Assembly: GCA_003116975.1 (NCBI GenBank)
Contig: BGKB01000020.1
Location: 62,001-126,000, forward strand
Direction of reading: 5' to 3'
DNA: 64,000 nt
Origin: Aurantiochytrium sp. KH105
Taxonomy: Eukaryota; Sar; Bigyra; Thraustochytrida; Thraustochytriidae
Part shown: positions 8,981 to 18,600 of the stretch, piece after piece
Layout: each line of letters opens with the position of its first letter
How positions within the stretch are numbered: position 1 is the stretch's first letter
Made by a program: the position numbers and the translations under genes
Notes under the pieces: generated by a model
What the model saw: only the letters and a program-made list of their open reading frames with translations
The model's database searches: none
What the model was told of the DNA's origin: nothing

Positions 8981-10264
8981 CGCATGCGCATGCGCAGTTA
9001 GAAGGCCAGAACTGCACGCTGCCAATGCCTTGCCAGCCACGATAAACGAGCGTTGCCGTTGTTCACTTGTGCAACACACACACGCCCACGCCAATGAATG
9101 ACGCACGCAATGCACCGAACGATTGCACCTCAGAACATGCGTTCGCGGTGGGTTGTCGCCATGCGGAAGCCAGACGCAGTATACCTGTCGCGCGATGACT
9201 CCTATTCTCTCTCTCCCTCTCTCTTGTCTCCGCTTCCAGGTAGCTTCAGCAAACCGGGTCGCATCTGCAACAACGAAAACCCAGATTCGCCAAGCTTCTC
9301 GCGACCAAGAGGAAGTCGCCATCGCGGCCGCGTCCATCACACACGCTCACCAGGCCAGTGACAGTGAGCAGCAGATCCTCTTCAGTGCTGCAATCATCCA
9401 TCCATCCATTCATATATTCGTCTGAGCCCGCTGCTGCAGCTGCTATTCCTGCGCGCGTCCCCGGCGGAGCGCACACGCACGTGCAAGGGAAAACTCGTCT
9501 GCCGTACCCCCTCCTTCAGCTCGTCTCTCTCTTTATACACAGACACGTTCCGGCGCGGAGGGGCCACTATACGGACAATGAGCGGGCACTCACGGCCAAG
9601 TGCACGCGCGCGCAAGTCGAATCGGTGCGCGTTCACAGTCAACAAAAACGCGCCCGTAAGTGGAACCTAAGCTCGCGCAAGTGCGGCATACGCAGCCAAG
9701 TGAATAAAAAACCAGAAAAAAAAAGGGAAATTTTTACAACAAAGGCAGACGACGAGTAGAATACCTCGAGTCAATCCGCTTTTCCGCTTTTCGGCGCCCG
9801 TTCTCGCGCGCGCGCGCGCAAGACCGAGCGACCGAGCGACCGAGCGCAGCGCAGTGCAGCGCATCGGACTCGCGCGCGGCCAGCAGCCCCGCTCAGGCGC
9901 GCCGACGCGGCCCTCAAGCGACGGAGGGGGCGCGTCCATCCATACATCCATCCCAGACATCCATCCATCCATCCACATCTCGCGCGCGCGGTCCCCCGCT
10001 CGCTCAGGCAGGGCGCGCTCGCTCGCGCGCGCGCGTACCTGCGTCGGGCCTGGCCGCGAGGGCTGCCGGCCGCCCCCAGGCGGTCGCGAGCCCGAGCGAG
10101 GCCGAGCGAGGCCAGCGGAGATTCAAACGACGGCAAGCGCCGCGCGTGCCCGCGCAAAGAGGGAGCGAGGGAAAGGGGGCGCGCGCACGCTCCGAGGGCT
10201 CGAGAAAGGAAAGCGCGGAGCTCTGCGCGGGTGAATTGGCCTCCAGCGTGCCCCGGAAGGAAGG
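8981..10264. other. Intergenic region upstream of the cyclase gene, no gene supported
   Basis: This 1.3-kb stretch has no open frame with recognisable protein features. It holds an alternating CG/CA-rich palindromic tract at its left end, pyrimidine-rich CTCTCT runs near 9210, CATC-type microsatellites near 9395-9415 and 9935-9978, and (CG)n and GACCGAGC runs near 9805-9850 and 10010-10035. It presumably contains the promoter and 5' leader of the cyclase gene. Confidence 0.6.
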
Positions 10265-13200
10265 ATGAAGGAGCTGGACGCTCTGCAGTTCTACCTGCCC
10301 GCCGTGGTGGCGCAGCATATTGCCAACACCGAGCGCGACGAAGATGGTCCTCTTCGGCCGCAGACGCAGCACTTTGACGAGATCGTCTGCCTCTTTGCAG
10401 ACATGAGCGGATTCACCTCGCTCACAGAGGAGCTGTGCAGCCTCGGACCCGATGGACTCGAGGAACTCTCCTTGAATCTCAACAAATTCGTGACGCAGAT
10501 CGTCAAGACGGTCAGCAAGTCTGGCGGCGACGTCCTCAAGTTTGCAGGCGATGCCGTCATCACTCTCTGGCCGCAAATCGACGAGGGCGACTACACGCAG
10601 CGTGTGCAACGGGCCGTCCAGTGCGCTCGAGAGATCCAGTTACGCCTCGACAACTTCGTCTTTAGCGTCTACGAAAAAGACACCGAGTTTAGAGACGTTG
10701 AAACTCTGCCTGATGGGAAGAAGGCACCTCGCAAAGAATGCACGCTACGCGTCAAGCTCGGCCTCGGTTGTGGATCCCTGAACATTATGCATCTTGGCGG
10801 TCACGACGACCTCATCCAGCGCGAACGCTTTGAATACCTGGCCATTGGACAAGCACTTGCAGAAGCGATTGATAGTGAAAATGTCGCAAAGCCCGGCGAG
10901 GTTGTGGTGAGCAGCACAATTTGGGACAAGGTTGGGTCTTTCTTTGTACAGGAAAAGAGGATTTCCGGCGGCCACGTCATCGTCAAGGACTGGCGCGCAG
11001 AGTGCCGCGTCGCGTGGAAGATTTACGATCGGACCATCGCTTCTGGCCTCGAAACGGAGCGCAAGCTCTGGAAATACGTCCCAAATGCTGTCATGCCGTA
11101 CCTGCTTGTATCCAACGACGCGTTTTGGGCACCCGAGCTTCGCACGGTGACAACTCTTTTCTTCAGTCTTGGTCTCAACATGAATGAAATCATGAAGGGA
11201 GACAAGGACGAAATGCTTGCAGGTGTCTTTGACAAGATTCAAAGCGTCGTTCTCTCCTATGAGGGAACCATCAATAAGTTCCTCGTTGACGACAAGGGAG
11301 CGACCCTCATTGCCGTTTTTGGCCTTCCCCCCTTTGGTCACGAAGACGACCCTTTGCGCGGCGTACTCAGTGGTCTCAAGGTGCTCTACAAGCTCTCCAA
11401 TTACCAGCTACAAGGCGCCGTCGGCATCGCCACCGGTCTCGCCTTTTGTGGTATTATTGGGCACGCTTCGGGTAACCGCCGAGAGTATTCCGTCATTGGC
11501 GACTCGGTCAATCTTGCGGCACGTCTCATGCAGAATGCACGCTCACGCAAGAGCACCATCCTCATTGACAGCACGACCAAGGGACGCCTCACCAACTCTT
11601 CCCTGGATTTTTACCCTGTCGACGTCTCCGTCAAGGGAAAGCGCGAACCCGTTCACTGTTTTCAAATCAGGAGCGGGGCTCATCTTCACCCTGAGGCCCA
11701 CGACTTTCACTCTGTTCACCTTGCCCGCCTCGGCACCCTCACGCAACACAACATTCGCGTGACCCAGCAAAGGACGCGCTGGAGGGATCTAAACCCTTCG
11801 CACGTCGTTGTCAGTCCAGAGGAGATGATGAGCCTTGAAGAACAGCAAGTCAAGGCTCTCAACGACACGAGCGGGTTTTTCGCCAAAAGGCGCGCCGCAA
11901 AGGCACGCAAGCATGATCGTCGTCACGACAAGGAGCTCTCCGAAAGTACAACCCAGCACTTGCAACACTTTGCAGCCGACGAAGATGACCACGAGGACGC
12001 GGATGATGATGTTTTCCTTGCGCGCATCCGCTATCGCAATCAAGGTGATGAAATCGAATGCACCATTGCAGTTTCCGAGACTCGCATGGAGACCGTTCTC
12101 GACCTCACTGAGGCGGCCATCAGCAACCTCATCAACAAGGGCTTTATTGACACCAGCGCGTCTGATCCGGCATACTACGAGCTGCTTTGGCTTCGGGACA
12201 ACGAGCGGACCACCCTTGACCCGGAGCGTATGCTCTCGACTCTTCCTTTTTCCAGAACCGAGGTTCTCACCATGATTCTCACGCGCTTTCAGTCACGGCG
12301 CAACATTATTGCCTCGCGCAATGGTCCAGACCCCAATGGCACCGATTACATTCGCTCGGCTCTTGCCGGCTTTCAAGAAGACGTCTTTGCTGGCAACGGT
12401 TCGCGTCTTGTCGTGCTTAGCGGCGAGCAGGGTGTCGGCAAGACGCATCTTGTGGAGAACTTTCTCTTTAGTGACGATGGCGCTGCCTACGATGAAGGCG
12501 AGGCGATTTTTGCCTATGCTCGGGGAAACCCTTTTGAGACCGGTCGCCGCGCCCGCCCCTTTGCGGTATGGACGCACATCATGTCCGAGCTTCTCGACTC
12601 TGCAGAAGGCGATGACAAGTCCTTGACGCGCGAGGATCACATTGTCCGCGCCATCAAAGCTGCGCGCCGTTCCTACGGGCCCGAAGTTGTTGCCGAAGAC
12701 ATCGAGGACCGGCTTTATCTCCTCAATGACATCCTCAGTACCAGCTTTGAGGTGCCACCAGGCCAAGTTGCCTCCTCGTTGCTTGCCTCGAGCTCCGGCT
12801 CCACGCTTGGGCGCGCGGCCCCGAAGCAGACCAAGAAGGCGCTCGGTTTGGCCAAGTCAAAGACCGTTTTTGGCGCGAATGGCAAGCCAACGCGCCTCAA
12901 GGCGCTCGGCATGAACTGGACTCCGTACAGCGAGGACAGCCTCGGTCGCAAGGGAGCTGCCGCCGGCGCAGCCTCTGCGGGAGGAGCAGGTACCGGCAGC
13001 GGCGTCGCGGGCGCTTTCGCTTCGCAGGTGTCACGTATCCGGCACTCGCTTCGAAGGTCGGTAAGTTTCACGAATACTGTCGCTGCTTTTGTGGCGAATC
13101 CCGAGGCCGAGAGCGTTATTCGCATCCTTGCGACCATTCTCGGCGGCCTTGCTGCCCGCATTCCCCTCACCGTCGTGGTGGACGACAGCCAGTACCTCGA

Positions 13201-15442
13201 CACCTTTTCCCTTTTTGTCTTTCAGGAGATCGTCGCGACGTGGAACAAGTCCAATGTCTTTATCATTCTCTTGCGTCGCCTCTCGCATTTCTCGCTGCAA
13301 GACGAAAGCCTGACACAAGGTAATGCGAACGAACGCGTGTCCATGTTTCGTCCGGTTCCCGTCAAGATGCACGCAGCCTGGGAGGAACACATGTCCGCTG
13401 CGGTCAGGGAACAGCTACAGGCACGCGCTTCCATGGCAACAGAAATTGAAAAGGCTGTGCTCTTTTTCGAGTCTCTGACCGAGCTCGAAGGCGTAGAAAA
13501 TCTTGTGCTTGCCGCGCGCCCGTCCAACACCTTTGACATTATCTGCAACTGCGCCCAAGTGGACAACATGCCTGAAGCTCTCATCTCCTTTATCCGCAAA
13601 AAGACCAAGGGAAATCCACTCTACATTGCAGACGCCATCGCGTACTACACAGAGCTCGAGCTCATCGAACGACAAACCAGTCCGGAACCGGTTCTCGCCT
13701 TTGTTGGCGATGAATTCGAGCGTCTCGCCAACATTCATGCCGTGCCCATTCCCTTGTCCGTGGAGGCCATCGTCGGCGCTCTCATCGATAAGATGACGCT
13801 CGTGCAGCAGCTCATCATCAAGGTGGCATCCATTATTGGTGACGTCTTCACGCTCGGACTCGTCAAGTCCATCTTTCCGATTGAACACACGGATGAGCAG
13901 CTCGAGGAGAACTTTCAGAAACTCATCGATACGGGCGTTATCGTCTACGCTCGCCGCGATGAGGGCATGGCGGAGAGAAAGGATACCGACAAGGTGAAAT
14001 TCAGCTTCGAGTCCGGATGGATGGTGGAAATTCTCCGTCACCGTATGCTCAACAAGCAAAAGCGCAAGCTTGTGGCAGCCAAGAAGCGAATCACAAAGGA
14101 GTGGGAGGAACAGCAAAAGCTCTTGCACCTGGAAAAGGCAGCAGAGAATACGTTTCAGGTCGAACACAGCGGCTTTTTGCAAATTCGCAAGGAAAACGCG
14201 CGCAACATCATGAGCCCCTGGAAACCGCGCTGGTGTCACCTGCGTGGCCACAAACTCGTGCAGTATTACGACAGCGAGGAGGCTAAGGGCCTCGAGACCA
14301 TCATCATTGAGCGGACTTCCGAAGTCTCCATTGACCCAATTGGTTACTTTGGTATTGAATCCAAGCTTACGCCCGGTGCTGGCCCCGCTCCTCTGTACTG
14401 CTTCACGATCCGTACGAACCGCTGGATCAAAAAGGGCAAGGAACGAGGTGACATGCGCACCTTTACACTTGGCTGCGAGAACGAAGAGGATCGTGTGCAG
14501 TGGGTATACAAGGTCCAGTACGAGATTGACTTGCTGAAAATCCAGGGTCCGGGCGGCGAATTGTCCATCGACGCGAGCGCCTCCGAGTCGGCCGCCAGCG
14601 CTGGTGAGATGGGGGGTAGCAAACGCTCCCTTGTGCGGGCTACAAGTGTCTCGTACTCGTCGGACCCGGACGCAGGTCGCGAGCATCTGGACTACGATGA
14701 CGATGCTGTTCAGCCGAAAATCGCGTCGAGGCCGCTTCAAAGCCGCAATTCCAAGACGGGCATGCTCAAGTCTGTCTTCGGGCATGGCCCTCGGGGCTCC
14801 AACGGCTCACGGAATCAGCGCAAACTTTCGACAGTGAAGACGCGGCCCTCCAAGACGAGTGGCGTCCCGGGCATCACGTATGGGGTGTCTTGTGCTTCAA
14901 TGACTCCCGAGGCTTTCAACGCAATCTCCCAGGCAGGCACCTTGGAGCAGTTCTGGGAAGAGCCAGGGAGCCCGTCGTCTACGGATCATTACATGCCGAA
15001 TCATTCGAGTAACATGTACTACGAGTGCGAAGGTATGTCCTTTGTCTCACAAAATTCTGCCGGTGAGATTGATGGCTACATTATGGGCAAATTGGTTGTC
15101 CTTTTTGGACAAATGTGCGGATCCATCGATGCCTGCGCAGTACTTCCGTGGGCGCGGCGTCAAGGCATTGGTCGCTCGCTGTACAGCAGATTTTTCGCTG
15201 CTTGTCGCGGCCGGGATTGTCGCTTTGTGCGCTGCAGTGTGAGTGTAGCACATCCCATCGCAATTGCTTTCCATCGGTCTCTTATGTTTGATGAGGACGA
15301 GGCACAGACAGAGAGAATGGCTCGTGCAGGCGACAAGAAACTGTGGTTCATCAAGGATCTCGATGGTGCGACACAGGATGAGGATGTGGTCGAGTATGAG
15401 AATCCTATCCATTTAATGCGTCGAAAGCAGTCGCAACACTGA
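10265..15442 (+). CDS. Soluble-type adenylyl cyclase with AAA-like core, PH domain and C-terminal GNAT acetyltransferase
   Basis: A single 1725-residue frame starts at ATG 10265 and makes cAMP (or cGMP) from a nucleotide triphosphate by family inference. Class III cyclase domain C1 covers residues about 37-230 with metal-binding LFADMSGF (Asp46) and KFAGDAVITLW (Asp96). Domain C2 covers about 290-460; it lacks the metal aspartates but keeps GDSVNLAARLM, supplying the transition-state Asn and Arg, as in mammalian ADCY10. A P-loop (GEQGVGKTHL, about 719-728) and a Walker-B-like TVVVDDSQYLD (near 975) mark the NTPase region, which carries an Ala/Gly-rich insert. A PH domain lies at about 1301-1430 (GFLQIRKEN, WKPRWCHLRGHKL, WVYKVQYEI). 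The last 180 residues are GNAT-like: ACAVLPWARRQGIGRSLYSRF is the acetyl-CoA binding motif. A PH and GNAT tail on an sAC is not an arrangement I know. The reading frame is continuous, which argues against an annotation chimera. Confidence 0.85.
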   Translation: MKELDALQFYLPAVVAQHIANTERDEDGPLRPQTQHFDEIVCLFADMSGFTSLTEELCSLGPDGLEELSLNLNKFVTQIVKTVSKSGGDVLKFAGDAVITLWPQIDEGDYTQRVQRAVQCAREIQLRLDNFVFSVYEKDTEFRDVETLPDGKKAPRKECTLRVKLGLGCGSLNIMHLGGHDDLIQRERFEYLAIGQALAEAIDSENVAKPGEVVVSSTIWDKVGSFFVQEKRISGGHVIVKDWRAECRVAWKIYDRTIASGLETERKLWKYVPNAVMPYLLVSNDAFWAPELRTVTTLFFSLGLNMNEIMKGDKDEMLAGVFDKIQSVVLSYEGTINKFLVDDKGATLIAVFGLPPFGHEDDPLRGVLSGLKVLYKLSNYQLQGAVGIATGLAFCGIIGHASGNRREYSVIGDSVNLAARLMQNARSRKSTILIDSTTKGRLTNSSLDFYPVDVSVKGKREPVHCFQIRSGAHLHPEAHDFHSVHLARLGTLTQHNIRVTQQRTRWRDLNPSHVVVSPEEMMSLEEQQVKALNDTSGFFAKRRAAKARKHDRRHDKELSESTTQHLQHFAADEDDHEDADDDVFLARIRYRNQGDEIECTIAVSETRMETVLDLTEAAISNLINKGFIDTSASDPAYYELLWLRDNERTTLDPERMLSTLPFSRTEVLTMILTRFQSRRNIIASRNGPDPNGTDYIRSALAGFQEDVFAGNGSRLVVLSGEQGVGKTHLVENFLFSDDGAAYDEGEAIFAYARGNPFETGRRARPFAVWTHIMSELLDSAEGDDKSLTREDHIVRAIKAARRSYGPEVVAEDIEDRLYLLNDILSTSFEVPPGQVASSLLASSSGSTLGRAAPKQTKKALGLAKSKTVFGANGKPTRLKALGMNWTPYSEDSLGRKGAAAGAASAGGAGTGSGVAGAFASQVSRIRHSLRRSVSFTNTVAAFVANPEAESVIRILATILGGLAARIPLTVVVDDSQYLDTFSLFVFQEIVATWNKSNVFIILLRRLSHFSLQDESLTQGNANERVSMFRPVPVKMHAAWEEHMSAAVREQLQARASMATEIEKAVLFFESLTELEGVENLVLAARPSNTFDIICNCAQVDNMPEALISFIRKKTKGNPLYIADAIAYYTELELIERQTSPEPVLAFVGDEFERLANIHAVPIPLSVEAIVGALIDKMTLVQQLIIKVASIIGDVFTLGLVKSIFPIEHTDEQLEENFQKLIDTGVIVYARRDEGMAERKDTDKVKFSFESGWMVEILRHRMLNKQKRKLVAAKKRITKEWEEQQKLLHLEKAAENTFQVEHSGFLQIRKENARNIMSPWKPRWCHLRGHKLVQYYDSEEAKGLETIIIERTSEVSIDPIGYFGIESKLTPGAGPAPLYCFTIRTNRWIKKGKERGDMRTFTLGCENEEDRVQWVYKVQYEIDLLKIQGPGGELSIDASASESAASAGEMGGSKRSLVRATSVSYSSDPDAGREHLDYDDDAVQPKIASRPLQSRNSKTGMLKSVFGHGPRGSNGSRNQRKLSTVKTRPSKTSGVPGITYGVSCASMTPEAFNAISQAGTLEQFWEEPGSPSSTDHYMPNHSSNMYYECEGMSFVSQNSAGEIDGYIMGKLVVLFGQMCGSIDACAVLPWARRQGIGRSLYSRFFAACRGRDCRFVRCSVSVAHPIAIAFHRSLMFDEDEAQTERMARAGDKKLWFIKDLDGATQDEDVVEYENPIHLMRRKQSQH

Positions 15443-15675
15443 AAATTAAAAGCAACACACGCACACTGACCCTTTGTCGCGAGTAGGAGAAGTCTACTTT
15501 GCTTGTTTGCGTGTTTGTTTGTTCGTTTGTTTCTTTCTTTCTCTTCTTCTTTTTTTCCTTTCTCCTTGCAGGAGCTCCTTATTTGTTACAAATAAAAATG
15601 TTCATGTTGTTCATACTTGTTTTGTAAATTCGGCCTCTTTGCAAATTGTTGCTCGCGCTTGTGCCCTTGTCTTTT

Positions 15676-18600
15676 CTACTCGGAGGGACGCTCCCAGACA
15701 GACTCGCCCGTACTATGGTTGTAGAAATAAGGCGTTCCACTTGCATCATCCAGAAACTCTTCCCAACCCGGTGGCAAGGACGCTTTCGCGGCTTGGGTTG
15801 CAGACTTTGGGGGAGTCGAAACTTTTTGGGCCTCTTCTGCTTCGCCCAAGTCCTCGTCGTCCATATCTTCAATAGACGCAATCGAGCTTCGTCGCTTTCC
15901 AACGAGTCTTGCTACACCAGTGAACCGCTTATTGAGACGCGCGGCGGTATCAGGATCAATGTACTCATCTGCTTTTTCTGCAATGAATTCTTTGGTCTTG
16001 GCCATCACATCGGCAAGTCGGCCCCCCATCTTCTCTTTGATGGCCTGCTTGTCCGCGCGCTTCGCCTTGACAATCGCATCTTGAGCGAGATTGAAACTGC
16101 CAACGAAAAAACCACGTACTTCGACAGGAATCTCTCCGCTGTAAGGAGCATCGAGGTGTATCTGGAGTGTGCATGCCTGGAACCCTTTCTTTTTGACTTG
16201 CTTTGCTTTGTTCATGATTGCTCGACGCGCGCGTTTTTTCTTTTCGCGTTCATTTTCTGTCGCTTTAGACTCCTTCGCAGAAGAATCATCTTCAACTCCC
16301 TCAGGGCCAACTTCACCGTCTTGATCTTCTCCCGAGTTCTGATCTTTTGACTTCTTCTTCTTCTTCTTCTTGTTCTTGTTCTTTTTCTTGCTTTTCCCGG
16401 TCTCGCCTGCAGTTGACGATTCCTCGGAAGCAGCAGCGACTGCCCATGGGTCGTTCTCTTGCCGTTTGCGGAGCTTTTCTTCTCGCATCATCTGGACCGT
16501 GTCCACGGGCTTGCCGGGGTCATTTTCGTCTTGCTCGCCAATGTGCTTGACAAGAAAGTACTGATTGTCCAGACGAATGTATTCATCCACACTTATGAGA
16601 GAGCGCCACTCCTCGATTACATGAATGAACAGAGTCTCATTGTCATGAACCTTAATTGGGCCAGGTAGTGGCTCTCCAATAGGCAGAGCTACACCCGCAG
16701 CGACTGCCGCGCGTCCCCAGGGGGTTGCCTTCCATCCCATGCGCTTCCTGTCCTTTGTCTCGTCATCGTCCGTTTCCAAAATCGGAGCGATTCCGACGGC
16801 AGCCTGAAGACGGTAATTGAGCTTTTTCCTCTCTGCCATATCGTGCTTGACGAGTCGCCAGTGCTTGCGCTCTCGCAGACGGGCGTCGCGCAGCAAGCTC
16901 TTTCCCACAGCACGATCTCGCCTTCCGCGATAGAGAGATTGCAGCTTGAGAGCGACCTTTTCCATATTGTCTTGCTCGGCCTGTTTTTGCATTACCTTGC
17001 GTCGCTCCTTCTCTGCAATGGCGCGTTTTTTAGCGCGCACCTGGCGCTCCCGGACCTCGAGCTGCAGTGAGTGATAAGACAGCGGATGAAAGTTGTGGAG
17101 GCGTCGATTGCCCTTTCGATGGAGGTCCTTGAGGCAGCGTGCGCAAAAGTCATCGCCGCACTCTTCGCACCGCCATCGCACTGCTCGAGCATCGCACTCG
17201 GCGCAAACTTTGATCAAAGGTTGCCACTTGTGCGCTGCCAGCTGCGATTGCTCCTCACTCGGCTGTGCGCACACAGGTTCGTCTTGCCATGGAGGACTAA
17301 TAAAGTGGGCCATCTCGAAGCAACTACAGCAAAATTTGCGCTGGCACGGCGTGCAGTTCCGCGTTGCCGCTTGAAAGTTGCACTCCGTACAGAGAGGAAT
17401 AGGAATATTGGTGTGCATCGTGGCGCCATGGTGCTCCTGCCTGTGACAGTCTTCACAAAAGGGGTCCGCGCAGTCGAGACAGGCGACTGTAGCCATTTCT
17501 GCTCTACACTTGGCGCACTTGATCACGAATTCGTCGTCTTTTTGAGGCATGACAATGCTTACCTCTGCCTCATCGTCGCCAAGCAGCTTGGGCTTTGTCC
17601 ATGAACTTTCTCCCGTTTGTGTGTTGAACCAGTACGGATCACCCGTTTCTGCGTCGATGCATTTTTGCAGACACCGGCGCGCAAGTGCACGAACTCTACG
17701 TTTTGCAAGACACATTCGCCAAAAGGTTTGAATCAGAGTACTAGCCGCTCGCTGTCGCTCTGCTTCGATCTCATGCTGTCGCTGCTCACGAATACGATCG
17801 AGAATGCTGCGGCTCGCAACTCCACGAAAGCGTCGTTGCACCATCACCGACGCCCATTCCATTCGTCGCGCGGCACGGGCATCAAGCGCTTCCCGGTGTC
17901 GTTGCGCAAACTCCATGTTCCAGATGTGCTCATGGAGAACGCGCAAAAGAAGACCTCGGCGTCCACGATGACGACGAAAGGTGAATTGACCAATGGCCTC
18001 ATCCCGAATTTGCGTCTCCGCCTTTTTATCGGCATCCTTTTCCGCTTGCCGCTGTGCACGTGCAGCCTCTGCGCTCTGCGCCGCACCTGATGAACCACCA
18101 CTAAACCTTCCGCGCTTGGCCTTTGCTCGCTCAGCCTGCACAGTATCCTTGTACGCTTTAATCTTGGCATCGACGCCCTCTGCAACGTAGAGGTGCATTC
18201 CCAAGCCAATGAGAGACTCACGGAACTCGGGATAACCAAGCAGCTTACTGTCAGGCTTTTTAGCTTTGGCAAAAATGATGTCAAGCGTCTTGCGCTCGAG
18301 ATGGGCCAGACCAGGACAAGCGAGGACCATCTTGACGAACTTGTCCCCAGAGAGCTGTGCCAGCGGCTCTGAAAGCTCACAAAAAAGTGCTCGCAGCTCG
18401 CCACCACCCTTGGCGCTATTAAGAAAGCCCGAATGAAGAAGCATACGGTACCCCTCGGCTCGCTTGGCCAGGATCGTTTCAATCGCACCTTGTTGACGGA
18501 GTTCGAACCAGGTGCGTTCGTTTTCGAGACGATCTCGATAGCCCTTTCGAAACAAATAACGCTGCACCGCGCGCTGGCATACCCTCGCAGCTGCATTCTG

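Noticed and set aside
8966-9340. 124-codon minus-strand frame after the 116-bp repeats
   Set aside because: Composition is not protein-like beyond a few stretches, it runs through a GCATGC palindrome, and no family is recognisable.
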